This document shows positions 19,698 to 31,599 of a DNA stretch of 64,000 nucleotides, piece by piece (within the stretch, counting starts at the first letter, position 1; every line of letters begins with the position of its first letter). Source of the DNA: Melitaea cinxia. Lineage: Eukaryota; Arthropoda; Insecta; Lepidoptera; Nymphalidae. The position numbers were made by a program, and so were the translations under genes. The notes under the pieces were generated by a model. That model was not told the DNA's origin. It saw only the letters and a list, made by a program, of their open reading frames with translations, and did no database searches. The DNA lies in NCBI RefSeq assembly GCF_905220565.1, contig NC_059395.1:13557289-13621288 (forward strand), written 5' to 3'.

Positions 19698-20067
19698 CAC
19701 AACGATACTAATGATAAAAAAATTAAAATAAAATAAAAACCTTTAATACACTGATATAATCTGAATTGCATATCAAGATTTTGAACGTGTAACTAAGTAC
19801 GTCTAAATGTCTTAATCACATACTGCAAGATGTTCGACACTTACCTTCTAATTTGAATTGACGTAAAATTACATCAGCGGAGCACAAAAACAAAAAACGG
19901 TAGTTTTTCAGTGGCGCGGGCGCTGACTGGCGCGAGTCGTTTGGGGCTACGCCACGGGCCAGAGCGGGGAGTAAGGACGCTGTTTACGCGTCACTCGCAT
20001 GTACTGTTTCGTGGATATGAGGGTGACTCCCATTGCCCGCTAACTCCCATTACCCAACTCTCCCCTA

Positions 20068-20700
20068 ATTCAATAAAAAAGAACATATGCCGAGAAACTA
20101 GATATAAATCTAACCGGATAAGATGAATGCATCTTGCATTAATGTTGCATCCTTTTTTGTGGAGACGCCATTTCGCGACCGCAACGATTGTAGCGTTTCA
20201 CTTAAGGCCTGTGGTCGTCACGAGCGATCACTCGACGTCATTGATGACATCACTGTTCGCGACTATATCGCGCCCAATTCGCCCACAGAATATAGGTCAG
20301 AGTTGGTTTTCATCAAAACGTGTCGGGAATTTGAAAAAAACAGCTGTCAATATCAAATTGTGAATGTCACCAGAACTTGATGAACTTCCCAAATCATAAT
20401 CTCTCATTCGTCTCGTCAAAGACGCAACGATAAATTTACGGGAATCCATGTTGAATTAATTTCTACTTTAATCCATGTGAAATATTTACTTACAACCTCC
20501 ACAGCTGCATGTTTTTATTTTGCCGCCATGTTGCGAGCATGTCTGCAGGCACTAAAATATGCGTTCAACCTATAAAATTCGCCTACAACGCCCACGGCGT
20601 TTTTACGTCGTTGTCGTCATGGTCGATGGCGTTGCCGGCATTTAGTGAAACGCACCCAATATGCGCTCACGTCTAAATATGTACAAAAAATCCTTACTAG
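20068..20700. other. Possible small inverted-repeat element and unassigned ORF
   Basis: GCGTTTCACTTAA (20193) and TTTAGTGAAACGC (20641) are inverted and may be ends of a MITE, with CG-rich flanks. An 85-codon frame (20123-20380) has no recognisable domain. Confidence 0.3.
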
Positions 20701-22795
20701 TCTAAGAAACAGATTAATACATAGGGGTATAAACGAATCAAATAACGCCATCTATCGGAACACAATAGGGTTTAGATGGCAATGGAATTGAGGTTTTATA
20801 TGAAAATTGTTGAAATGATAGGATTTCTTTCGGACACCTCAAAGTGTTACACTGAACGCTGTTTTTTTCTAAACCACCTTGTGGTGGTTAGCCTCGATTG
20901 CAACATCAACATCAACTATCAAAAACCTTCGTATATATTTATTTATTTATTTAATTAAATATATATGAACTACTTCATCCATTTTTGAGTTTTTGCTGCA
21001 CGAATGCGTTCAGAAAATAAAAATAAAAACAGGTAATAATTTCAAAAATATGGAAGATATCTTAAAAACCTTAATGTAAACTCATTTAGATTTACATTGG
21101 TATCAAATGAAAGAAGGGTATCAACATTCTACCATATAGCTAATTTAATAGATTTTGGAATCACTAGAAGAAAGTGTGATAATCTAATAATATAAAAGAG
21201 AAGGGGATAACGCAGGTTTTACGTTTATCTATTACAGTTTTTGTGTCCTTACAGATTTCCTCATTGTGCCTCTTAGATAAAGGAAACAGTCAATCCCCGT
21301 TATAATCACAAACGTCAAATGGTAAATAGTACCTAGTATGACTTCAAGTGACCAAATATTGGAAAAGTGAGATGGTTCTGACTATATGAAAAATTGGTAC
21401 GTCAGCAAACAGTGTACTCCAATACGGAATAATCACTACATCTTGGTGTAATCACATTAAGAAAAATAAAAATATAAAATATTCTACAAACAATATTCAA
21501 AAATAAGATGAAATGCAGAAGAACTACAGTAGCTTTAATTAACTAAAAAATATAACCCTTTTAAGATTTCCAGCAATATCTCTAAAAAGCAATAGTGATC
21601 AAATAAATAAACTAGGCGTTAACTCACAAGCTTTTAAATATTAACAATGTTGTAAGTATCGTGTAGCCACTCAATATTAAATGTACACGAATGAAATGTT
21701 TATGTCTATTCAAAAGGGGATAAACGCAGTATATATTGAAAGTAATTCGTTTTTCTATTTAGTATAATATTTTCTCAATTACATATACATAATAATTTGT
21801 AGTTATATACATAATAATCATATGTACAAGCGTACCTTTAAGATAAAGTTAATCAGTCGTTTTCGCGTAGGCGCCCGACGGTATACGACTCATACAATCA
21901 CACATATTATTGGAACGAAGTTCCTTACGGCAGGCTTGACATTTGGCTGGGCGATCGAACTGAAAAAAATGTGATACTAAAACCGTAAGAAAAATATATA
22001 ACGCAAGTGACGTGAGTCACACGACTGTATAATATAACGTTTGTAAAACTAAAATATTACTAGTAAACTTTTTTAAAATTATTTATCTAATGTTATACTG
22101 TCGACAAATATAAATAAAGACACATGTTTTTTTTATTTCACTTAATAGTTTGAGTTATTATTATTATTTTGTTTGATTTATGTTATTTTAAGGACGCTAT
22201 CACATTTTTCTACAAATATCAGTGTTTTTCACGTACCATTTTAATTAATTAGGAGTCACCCTGAGAGGATATCTTAGTTTCAAATGAAAGATAATATATT
22301 CATCTCCGAGTGAGACCATAAAAATTCTATAGCCCCATACAAACTTTTCACACAAATACAGTTTAACCATCACAGAAATCGCAAAAAATTAAAAAAAGAC
22401 GGGTCTGAATTGGAACCATTATAGCCTAAATACACTGCACTAAGAAAAATAAATACACTAAGAAATTGTTGCTTATTTAGTCCTCTATGCGTAGCGCTAG
22501 ATATTTAATATAAAAATAAATAATATTTCCATTTATGAGAAAAATAAGAAACGCTCTCAAATTTCTTCATACATTTTTTACAAGTGAACCATCGTCGTTC
22601 GTCATTCCGCGCCGAAACGCGCTCATGGAAGCACGGCTGTATCGCTTCAGCGCAAGTAATAATTACGTAAAAAATGAGTTCCTTGTGTGTACTGTGCTTG
22701 GACGAAATTGATACTTCACAATCGATTGTCTTTGCTATGCATCTGGTTTATATATAATAATCAATAATAATAAGTAATCTTCGCAATTTGTCTTC
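20701..22795. other. AT-rich intergenic region, nothing recognised
   Basis: There are short AT-rich runs, a (ATTT)n patch at 20935-20955 and the CG-rich spot GTAGGCGCCCGACGG at 21868. I find no ORF longer than 60 codons with a family signature. Confidence 0.35.
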
Positions 22796-23040
22796 TTTTC
22801 AACCGACTTCAAAAAAAGGAGGAGGTTACTCAATTCGATTATATATATATATATATTATATATTAATGTATGTTCGGAGATAACTTTTTCGTTTATGAAC
22901 CGATTTTGATAATTCTTTTTTTGTTGGAAAGGAGATATCCCTAGTTTGGTACTATGATAAGGAAACTAGGATCTGATGATGGGATCCCAGAGAAATCGAG
23001 GGAAACTTTCAAAAATCGTACGGGTGACTAGTAAATTTAA
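22796..23040 (+). repeat. Family C repeat copy (CCGACTTCAAAAAA type)
   Basis: Starts CAACCGACTTCAAAAAAAGG and contains TTTATGAACCGATTTTGATA, GGAAAGGAGATATCCC, GATCTGATGATGGG and AGAAATCGAGGGAAAC. Further copies are at 27240 (inverted), 53562 and 57179. The other end of complete copies reads GAAGTCGGTTTTTTT, so the family has inverted AACCGACTTC termini. Here the right end is missing. Confidence 0.6.
22841..22864. repeat. (TA)n microsatellite
   Basis: A TATATATA run inside the family C copy, probably an expansion since other copies lack it. Confidence 0.6.
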
Positions 23041-23097
23041 TCATGTTTTCATTAAGTACTATAAAGCACTACTATTTAATAAAGGTCTGGAGTCGAT

Positions 23098-23430
23098 CTG
23101 ATGATGAAGAAGAAAGATAGTCGAGGGAACTCTTCAACAATTTATAGCAATTACCTGCTTTTTTATCTTAATTCGTTTCTATTGATGAGAACTTTGCACC
23201 TGTATTAGTTATAAGTGCCATTACAGTCTGATGATGGAGACAAAAGATAGTCGAGGGAACTCTTTAACGATTTATAGCAATTACCTGCTGTTTGAACTTA
23301 ATTCGTTTCTATCGATGAGAACTTTGCACCTATATGAGTTACAAGTGCCATTACAGTCTGATGATGGAGACGAAAGATATTCGAGGAATTACCTGCTGTG
23401 TGGTCATCTGTGTCACAGGACCAGGTTTGA
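23098..23430. repeat. 131-bp tandem repeat, about 2.5 units
   Basis: Units starting TCTGATGATG at about 23098, 23228 and 23359 share AGTCGAGGGAACTCTT, ATTTATAGCAATTACCTG and GAGAACTTTGCACCT. The unit contains the GATGATGG...CGAGGG segment of family C, so the array seems to have grown from the adjacent family C copy. Confidence 0.65.
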
Positions 23431-23504
23431 TGATGGAGCCCATAAACACTCGAGGGAATTTCTCAAATTACAGCAGTTACCTTTTGCTGTTTGACGACCG
23501 CTTT

Positions 23505-23717
23505 GATATAATGGTGCATGTGCCGCGTCGGCGGCGTCTAAACACTGACGGTCGCGGGTTCAATTCCCGCTTGGAGTGGATATTTATGTTTATACAAATA
23601 TTTATTTTCAGTCTAGTTGTTAATCCTTGTGGTTCTCCCAACCTAGCCTCAGAGAACACGCTAGGCTGTCAGTCCCGGTTGTTATTACGTACACCTGATA
23701 GCGAACTTTACTCATAG
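23505..23717 (+). mobile_element. tRNA-headed SINE (family E), first of two in tandem
   Basis: The tRNA-like head has a B box GGTTCAATTCCC at about 23558. The body contains TCCCGGTTGTTAT, CACCTGATAGCG and ends TTTACTCATAGTA. It follows the family E order seen fully at 33093-33450; the 3' part is truncated. Confidence 0.6.
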
Positions 23718-23721
23718 TATG

Positions 23722-23925
23722 TCAACGCGTTAGCGCAGCGGTCACAGCACTGGCTGTTGCGCTGGCGTTAGTGGGTTCAATCTCCGTGCAGGACAGACAT
23801 TTGTATTGGCCATATAAGATGTTTGTCATGATCTGGGTGTTTGTGCTTGTGTATTGTGTATGTTTCCGGACCCCCGACACAAGAGAAAAAGCATCCTTGT
23901 TAGGTCTACCCATCACTAAAAATTG
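23722..23925 (+). mobile_element. tRNA-headed SINE (family E), second of two in tandem
   Basis: Begins ACGCGTTAGCGCAGCGGTCAC (A box) with B box GGGTTCAATCTCC, then ACATTTGTATTGGCCATATA and TCTGGGTGTTTGTGC. Same family as its left neighbour, in the same orientation and a few bases away. Confidence 0.6.
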
Positions 23926-23926
23926 T

Positions 23927-24120
23927 AAAATAAAATAATTTTTAACAAAAAAAACCGACTTCTAACAGGAAACTAAAAAGTGAAAAATAAACTTACTTAG
24001 TACAAAGTAATTCGTAATTTGTTTTAGTTAATCAGAAATGATTAAATAAATATTTTATAATATTGAAGAAGTTTCCTGTTTGAAGTCGGTTTTTTTTTTG
24101 TTAAAAATTATTTTATTTTA
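23927..24120. mobile_element. MITE with about 47-bp terminal inverted repeats
   Basis: The left arm 23927-23973 and right arm 24071-24120 are inverted copies differing only at about two positions. The arms include AACCGACTTC and end in CAGGAAAC; about 97 bp of AT-rich DNA separates them. The terminal AACCGACTTC links it to family C. Confidence 0.75.
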
Positions 24121-24151
24121 AATTTACATTCATCATCATCATCATTGTTCC

Positions 24152-24376
24152 GTTTGCAGAGTTATAAAATAAATAAATTTCTAAAATAGAAGCAGCCTAT
24201 GTTACTCCTTATTGCATCAGATATACCCGTTTCAGAGATTAGCCGGAACATACCGACAGACAAAAATTGGAAAAATGTTATTTGGGTATATGGACCGTGT
24301 ATACATCCGTATGCATTTAGTAAAAAGCAGTATTTTAATATAACTAAGGGACACTCCAATTTTATTTATTTTTATA
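24152..24376 (+). repeat. Family H copy, 3' part
   Basis: Contains CAGAGATTAGCCGGAACATA, ACAGACAAAAATTGG and a TATGGACCGTGTATACATCC stretch, ending ATTTTATTTATTTTTATAG. The GC-rich start seen in the other copies is missing. Confidence 0.55.
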
Positions 24377-25400
24377 GATTGTTTACGTAAAATATGTTAT
24401 GTTTATATTATTATAATGTTAAAACTATAATAATATAACTTAAAATTGTATGTGATTTTAAATTATAAAAATAAGCGTATTATTATCTATTATATTTTAT
24501 TGTATAGTACGACGAACGAGTAGTAGATACCCTGACGCTTTAAGACATCGTCATAAACAGAGTGGGGGAGAGGTTCCGTGAATAGTAGGTACTTATTAAC
24601 AGTTACCAAGTTCGACTTTAAACTTACAACTAAATTTACTAATCAATACCAGTAAAATTAAAAATTAATACTTTCAAGTACCAAGATTAGTTACGTCGGT
24701 ACAAAATCGAGCAGATAGCGGTATCAATGTGTGCGTACGCGTAATGTTATTGTGTTGCGATTTAAATACCTAAACTTGAGCGAGTGAAAAATGTGATAGC
24801 GTCCTTAAGGTATTTGTTATTTTCTAAAATACTAAATTTCTTAAATACTTTTATGTACTTAATTAAAAACCAATCAACAAAATTAAAATATATATATATA
24901 ATGCATTTTTTTTTAATTTGTGTTGCTTCTATACTATCCAAAGAAACTTCGTTTCTACCTGGTGTCCCATGACTCCACATATTTTTTTCTTTAAAGTATT
25001 ACTATTTTAGGCTAAATGAAACACTTCCCTGTGCAACGGCCATTTTTTTACTAAAAAAGCAAATAAGAATAAAGAAGACTCGAGAAGAAATTTCGAAAGA
25101 ATTGTGTGCAAGAAGATAGACAGAGGTCGTGAAAATAAAAATATTGCCAAGTGTGTAAAGAAAAATTATTTAATATTTGCTACAACAATCTGATTAGTTG
25201 TTCCATTTTTATTACGACAGTCATGTCGAATGTTCTCTTAATACATTTGTATTAAATTTTCAATTGTTCATATACAAGATATATAATTCACTAATTTATA
25301 CTGTTCTAAATTAATGAATATGTTTCTAAATAAAATTTTAAACATTAGCAAAATTATATAATTATGTTCCGAATGAAAAAAACGAGTGTCTATAATATTT
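24377..25400. other. AT-rich intergenic region
   Basis: No gene or repeat family recognised; short ORFs only. Confidence 0.3.
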
Positions 25401-25404
25401 TTTA

Positions 25405-25655
25405 TACAACTAGGTCGGCAAACAAGTGTTTGGCTCATCTAATGTACAGCGATTACCGTTGTTTATAGACATCTGCAACACCAAAAACATCACAAGCATG
25501 TTGCTGACTCATCCCCCATCCCTAAGCCCTCCGCACAAACCAGATCTCTGGTCACCTTACTCACAGCAGAAACACAACGCTGCTTGAAAACAGTACTATT
25601 TAGCTGTGGTCTTCTGTAAGAATATTTCCTGCTGTGGCCTACCTTAGTTAAAAAG
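25405..25655 (-). repeat. Family B copy, degraded
   Basis: ACTAGGTCGGCAAACAAGTG, GCGATTACCG, CACCTTACTCACAGCAG and GCTTGAAAACAGTA are recognisable. The CG sites are more mutated than in the 17516 and 52860 copies, so it is older. Confidence 0.6.
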
Positions 25656-26515
25656 ATTATGAAAATAAATATTTAATGAGAAATAATCTAATAACTAGTA
25701 TTTTTTACAGATAAACACGAGAAGCGCGCTCAATATTTTTAGCAAATTTGTGATAATTTGATTTTGGTTTTGAGAGATATGAGCAAAAAATCCCAAAAGC
25801 TTGACAAGCGATACCTACTTGGTTGAACTTTTTTAACAAAAGATCGTGACGTGTATTAAACGCTTTTTTCAGATCAACGAATATTGCGAGAGCTACTTGT
25901 TTTTATCAGTTTTAGTATTAGTTATTAGGTCTATTTTTGTCACATGCGTAACTTTCAACTACATACAGTATAACAAGGAATATAGAATAAAAAATGCTAC
26001 TTATCACATATGAGGGATTCATTAAAAGCTGAATTAGAAACTCGTTTTAACTCCATAAGTCAAGACTCAAACTACTTGATTCAATTTATCTAGACCTGAG
26101 ATTCAACACAAAGTACTTGGTGGTGCTAGATGTTGAAAGAGTGCGCTAGGATATTCCATTGGAATATTTAAACATGTGTTGTGAAGAGTTCTCCAGTAGC
26201 AGTTCATCTTCAACACCAGAAACAACAACAGAAACAGAGTCTGCTGATTCTCGTAAAGCTCTTGACACATTTTAGGGTTGATTTTATGAGGTAGCAAAGG
26301 AAAATAATAATAGCTCGGTTCGACTCTAAGAAAGAAACGGGATATCATGTGACCTTGATTTTTATCTAAATAAGTCAATGCGAATTGATGGCAACTGTGG
26401 CCCTTATTCTTGGTGAGTAATGCTAAACAATACCTAAATTAAAGAAAGTTTGCCAAAATCAAAAGTTTATGGAAAATTACTGAAATATATGGTAGAAACT
26501 AGATGATATTATCAA
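25656..26515. other. Intergenic region, no supported gene
   Basis: A 91-codon open frame (26103-26378, -) has no domain that I recognise; the rest is AT-rich. Confidence 0.3.
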
Positions 26516-26519
26516 TCAT

Positions 26520-26890
26520 TTCGTTATCATCATCATCAATTCCGCCTATCGCAATCCACTGCTGGACATAGGCCTCCACAAGTTTTGACCAAAAATGGCG
26601 ATAGAACTCATGTGTTTTGGCCACAGTCACCACGCTGGACAGTTGGGTCGGTGACTGCAGGGCTGGGTTTGTCGCACCTAAGACGCTGCTGCCCGTCTTT
26701 GGACTGTATATTTCAAAGCCAGCACTTGGATGGATATCCATCCCATCGCCATCCATCCAATCGCCATCGGTTGGCTTTTTAAATTCCAAGGTGGTAATGG
26801 AACTATGTTATCCCCTAGTCGCCTCTTACGACACCCACGGGAATAGAGGGGGTGGCTATATTCTTTACTGCCGTACCCACACAGTAGCAC
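26520..26890 (-). repeat. Family A (RTE-derived SINE-like) full copy
   Basis: Read on the - strand it starts with GGGTACGGCAGTAAAGAATA, contains AAGACGGGCAGCAGCGTCTT and GTGGCCAAAACACATGAG, and ends GAGGCCTATGTCCAGCAGTGG plus an ATTGATGATGATGA tail. There is a GGCGATTGGATGGATGGCGA duplication not seen in other copies. Confidence 0.7.
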
Positions 26891-27239
26891 AATCATTTCG
26901 TACTATTTTCGAAATATTGATAATATATAGGTAAACTGATTGTTAGAAATTACATGATTAAAATCCGATGCACGGCTTAGAAGATGTTTTCTATTCTGTG
27001 ACTCACAAAACATCTCTGTCATTAACATACATCATTGTCCTATAGAGAATATTATCATAATCTTGAGAAGGCGGTTCTCATTGTATAAGAACATTTTACT
27101 AAGAAAATGCTGGAATTCATGAATACCTTTAAAGTTCCGTCACTTCGTTATAAGCATACATAATATATCTGTGTTACAAGATGTCGTACAAATATATAAC
27201 TATACATATTACATAACTGATAATTGTATTTGCTCGCAA

Positions 27240-27790
27240 ACGAAAAAAAAACCGACTTCAATTACATCGACAAATAGATCGACGAAAAAATTGTCAAGTA
27301 ACTACGCGTTATCAAAGATAACTAAAAAAGTTGTAATCAGATCTCGATAAACATTAGCTTTCGATTAAATTAAAAATTATCAAAATCGGTACACCCAGTA
27401 AAAAGTTATGCGGATTTTCAGGAGTTTCCCTCGATTTCTCTATGATTCCATCATCAAATCCTAGATTCCTTATCATGGTACCCAACTTAGGTTATCTCCT
27501 TTCCAACAAAAAAAGAATTATCAAAATCGGTACATCCAGTAAAAAGTCATGTGGTATAACACAACGTAGGTCGACGAAAAAAGCGTCAAGTAAAAACGCA
27601 TTTTTTTAGATATAACTCGAAAATTAGTTGTTAGATCTCAAATAAATTTAAATGGGACCAAATGGCACACCACCTTTCGATTAAAAAAAATTTGTTGAAA
27701 TCGGTCCACCCAGGCAAAAGTTCTGAAGTCACATACATTTAAAAAAAATACAGTCGAATTGAGAACCTCCTTCTTTTTTAGAGTTTCTCC
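27240..27790 (-). repeat. Family C copy, nearly complete, inverted
   Basis: Starts CGAAAAAAAAACCGACTTCA and proceeds with ATTACATCGACAAATAG, two copies of ACAAAAAAGAATTATCAAAA-like text, and TCGATTTCTCTATGATTCC, ending AGAACCTCCTTCTTTTT. The termini are the two ends expected of the family. Confidence 0.6.
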
Positions 27791-28190
27791 AAAAGCTTAA
27801 ATGTAAGCGTAAGTAGGATAATGATATGTTGAGTATATTAAAATTTCACGAAATAATATTAATATATAGAAAACGTCGAGGCCCACCCAGCCCGAGGTTT
27901 CATTTCCTTTAACTAACTACATCATTTCCAAATATTCTCGGGACGCTTTTTTTATTTAGGATATATACATACTTGTAAAATATTCAAAATTAAAATATTA
28001 TTATAAATCAAATTTTTACCTAAAATAAAGTTATATATATAGTTGAGTATTTCTGTATGAATAACAAATGAAACATGTTTTAAGAACTATATGTTACCGA
28101 GTTTCATAACTTTGCATCCCTTTAACTCATAAACTAATAACATTTTTATTGAACTTATTTATCTACATATTTATTTCAATTTAACCTTAA
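27791..28190. other. AT-rich stretch, nothing recognised
   Basis: No supported feature. Confidence 0.3.
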
Positions 28191-28194
28191 ATTT

Positions 28195-28430
28195 AGGCGC
28201 ACACCATACGACACGTAACAGCGACAGAGCTTAATCCACCACGCTGTTCCAATGCGGGTAAGCGGATATAATCCCTACTATAAGTAACGATCACTGTCAA
28301 GTATGCATGATGACAACCGGGACCGACGGCTTAACGTGCTCCCCGAGGTTCGGTAGGGAGACCCACAAGGGCTGCACAAACACCCAGACGACGGCAAACA
28401 CTAATGAATACCAATGCCAATACTAATGAA
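28195..28430 (-). mobile_element. Family E SINE fragment
   Basis: GAGCTTAATCCACCACGCTG, ACCGGGACCGACGGCTTAAC and GGGAGACCCACAAGG match the body of family E. The tRNA-like head and the far 3' end are missing. Confidence 0.6.
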
Positions 28431-28857
28431 GCTACGCAATATTTAAAACAATGTTTCAAGTTAATAATTTACGTCTTAAAATTGACAAATACAATTTCAG
28501 TAATTCGATTATCGCTTTAGGTATTAAAATTTTACAGTATCTAATCTAAATATCATACAACATTGGGCAACTCTCAAATGTTTTTGAAATAATTAGATTT
28601 ATCAAATAGTTACATTTATCAAATGTCAAACCTTAAGTTTTAATCTAATTCACCTAAACAATATGTATTGATACAGATTTTATTGATATTATAGAGGTAT
28701 TTTTTTACGTAATCATAAGTGATACGTTAAAAGAATGTACTAGAAAAATGTTAGTATTTTACCTTATTAAATAAAGTTACGTCGTCACCAAGACCATTTG
28801 TATGAAGTTAAATGACCTAATAATTGATTTTTTTCTTATTTTAATATGTAACCAGCA

Positions 28858-29308
28858 GGCCTATTCTGTAAATAACAATTTCGATATCGAGCTTCACCTG
28901 AGTGACAGCGCTCACTTCGAAAGCGAACCCACTTCACCTTGGTTTGGAATTCTGTAAACATTCCGTACGCACAAGCGATGTGAAGTGAGTGTCGAATCGA
29001 AGAGCGGCAATTTAGAGCTGTGTTTATTTTATCGATATTCTTTTCTTATGACTTTATTTTAGAATATGTGCATGAAGTCAAGTGTCGAATCAAGTCTCGA
29101 ATTGTGATGTGTGAAGCGGTAAATCCCCTTACAGAATACCGAATTCATACTATTAAATGTCAACATTCTCACACAACAGGGTTCGACTCGTCGCCGCACT
29201 CACAAGTGTGGCGCTACGGGACTGTCGAGTTTTAATGAATACGAATTTGATATCTCACCGCGGATTCCGCTGTCGAGACACGAAAATGTTCTTACAGAAT
29301 AGCACTAC
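28858..29308. mobile_element. MITE with CTATTCTGTAA inverted ends
   Basis: The left end CCTATTCTGTAAATAACAAT and the right end (inverted) GCTATTCTGTAAGAACATTT are matching termini about 450 bp apart. Between them are further GTGTCGAATC and CGAATTC motifs and no coding frame. Family B follows directly at the right end. Confidence 0.55.
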
Positions 29309-29605
29309 AGGTCGGCAAACAAGCGTACGGCTCACATGATGGGAAGCGATTACCGTAGATTATAGACGTCTACAACACCAGAAGCATCGCAAGCGCGTTG
29401 CTGACCCTAGACCCAATTCCCCCAGGAGCTCTGCTCACCTTACTCACCAACAGGAACACAACACTGCTTGAAAGCAGTATTATTTAGCTGTGATTTTCTG
29501 TAAGGTCGAGGTACAACCCCAGTCGGACTGCTCGATATTTTGAGGAGGAAATTTCCTACTGTTCCGTACGTCAGTTCCTGCTCTGCCCTACCTCAGCTAC
29601 ACTGT
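29305..29605 (-). repeat. Family B copy
   Basis: CAGGTCGGCAAACAAGCGTA through TGCTCTGCCCTACCTCAGC; a duplicated segment TTCCTACTGTTCCGTACGTCAG/TTCCTGCTCTGCCC at the end is particular to this copy. Poly-T at the left end is absent because the MITE joins here. Confidence 0.6.
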
Positions 29606-29609
29606 TAGT

Positions 29610-30030
29610 ATCTAAAACGTTATATTATGTATTAAATAAAACATGCTATAGGTAAATATTAAATATATATTTAAATTCGTATATGTTACGCTTTAATGAT
29701 ATTTTCCAGATGTAATTTTCATACATAACGTATAGATAGATACGCATGGATATTGAATATTTTTATTAATACAGAAATGAATTGAATTAATTTCAATTGA
29801 GGCACCAAAAACAATTCGCATCCATGGCGTAACTTTGTAAGTTTAATATTGTTAGAATATTCTCGTATGTAGATGGCAAAGTAGGTAGGTATTATGCCCT
29901 TCACAACAACAGTAATTACGTTCGTCGACTTATACGCAACGTTGATGTAAGACGCGATAAAAAATATTTAATGTAAATAATTTACTCGTATACATTAAGG
30001 TATTTTTATGTATATAATAAAAAGAATACT
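29610..30030. other. AT-rich stretch, nothing recognised
   Basis: No supported feature. Confidence 0.3.
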
Positions 30031-30039
30031 TGGGGTGTG

Positions 30040-30262
30040 ATCTACAATCGATACCGAGGTCAAAATATAGTTTTTAGAATTTTTGTCTGTTTGTCTGTAT
30101 GTATGTCCGGGATAAACTCAAAAATTGCTGCATGAATTTACTTCAAATTTGGCACGAATATTATTAAGAAGTCGGGTCAACATATAGGCTACATATTATC
30201 ACGCTGTCACCTACGGGGAACGAGCAGTGAACCTTTATTTCTTCAGTGCATTCTGTAACAAC
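30040..30262 (+). repeat. Helitron-like repeat fragment
   Basis: GATCTACAATCGATACCGAG, GTCTGTTTGTCTGTATGTATG and TTCAAATTTGGCACGAATAT resemble the short-motif-rich repeats at 31570 and 33634. Coding capacity is absent. Confidence 0.35.
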
Positions 30263-30318
30263 GTGTAATCTAACGACGCATATTTGAATGTTGTTGTTAT
30301 TATGTTAATAATCATGCA

Positions 30319-30320
30319 TC

Positions 30321-30362
<42 letters not shown>
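30319..30362. repeat. (AT)n(GT)n microsatellite
   Basis: ATATATATATATATATAT followed by GTGTGTGTGTGTGTGTGTGT. Confidence 0.85.
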
Positions 30363-31560
30363 TTACTGAAAATACTTACTTTTAAAAAACATATTGCCAA
30401 ATAATATTAACTTAAAATTATACTTGAACAAACAATATTCTATGAGTCATTTTTCTATAATTTCCTGATCACATGTAAAACTACTTCAACTTTCTTACCT
30501 TTTATCACAAATCACGCCAACCAAATGGTTTTCTTCAGAAGTGAAATATATCAGTGAAATAGATAAGGTTTCATTGTAATAATGTATATACAATTATACA
30601 TGAGTTTTTCTTTTAAAAATACTAATTAAAATGTCTTAGTAAATAAACAAAAAGATGTTAAAAATTAAATGTACCCATTATTTAAAACAATGAAACTCCC
30701 ACGTATGTAAATGACGTAAACGAGGCCGAAAGATAACATTTTTTGTAATCATTTGAATGTTTTTAGTCTTTGCATATTTTAATAACGTTTAATTTAAGTT
30801 GCTTATGCAAAATTTTACTTTTAAAAAAATTTTAGGTGATGAGTGAGAATACTAAGCAATGCGGTCTTGGAAGAATAATTTTGGGATTTGGTAAATGCCG
30901 AAATCCGACAAAGTTTCTTCTAGTCTTTGTAACCACTAAGAAAGGCCTTGTTATGAATAGGTGAAAGTGGATAGCCTCAGCTGGTGGATAGTTCCCCTCA
31001 CATCTAAGATTTATGACCCCTTTGTATTTACAATCAGTATTTTTGCGTTTCAATGTTCTTTTGTATTATACCGGAATTGTGGTTGTTGGTTGGCCTTTTT
31101 GTGCCATCGTAATAGCGTTCATACTGAAATGTGTGAATAACTATCGCTTCACTCTCAACGTAAAAGTGTGTAGAGTTTATTTAATTAGTAGGCATTTATT
31201 ATCATCTAATAGCTGTTTGTAGCACATATATCGGACTAGCTGTGCCCTGTGATTTTTCAAACTCAGAAGCAGAAGGAATCTCAGCAGATACCCTTTTTCA
31301 AAACTTTGAGTTGTTATGAATTTAGCTTAGCATGAACCAGTACGCCACCAAGCCCACGCGTTTTTAATCTTTATTTTTAATTTAATATTAGACACAATAA
31401 TATGATGTAGCTATTACATACTTTATAATATAAACTTAACATTTACCTTATTATTTGTAGGAATACCTCATAGAAAAAAGGCGTAAGACTAAAATTATAA
31501 TCGACCAAAATATCTTTATGAGAAAGATACTGAGTAAAAACGAAAAGTAGCCCTTTTTAA
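30363..31560. other. Intergenic region, no supported gene
   Basis: Two overlapping opposite-strand frames near 30832-31222 have no recognisable domain. The rest is AT-rich. Confidence 0.3.
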
Positions 31561-31599
31561 GTTAAATCTATAATCTATAATCTATAATATATATAAAAG

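Larger units (their letters stand above)
18090..20067 (-). mobile_element. Tigger/pogo-like DNA transposon
   Basis: Inverted ends TAGGGTAAAAGAGGGTAATGG (left, 18090) and TAGGGGAGAGTTGGGTAATGG (right, read inward from 20067) are flanked by TA dinucleotides, the target of pogo-type elements. Inside is a transposase remnant on the - strand (18339-19602). Near both ends a TAATGG[GA]AGT-type 10-mer recurs in both orientations (18105, 18274, 18298, 19670, 19686, 20026, 20043); these may be transposase-binding sites. Confidence 0.8.

Noticed and set aside
20123..20380. 85-codon open frame as a small gene
   Set aside because: No family features; the overlapping second frame of similar length suggests chance in a CG-richer patch.
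23540..23600. tRNA gene
   Set aside because: B-box-like text belongs to a SINE head; no complete cloverleaf or anticodon arm is evident. The same applies to 23740, 33400, 43880 and 62240.
26103..26378. 91-codon frame on the - strand
   Set aside because: No recognisable domain or repeat family, no start context; likely chance.
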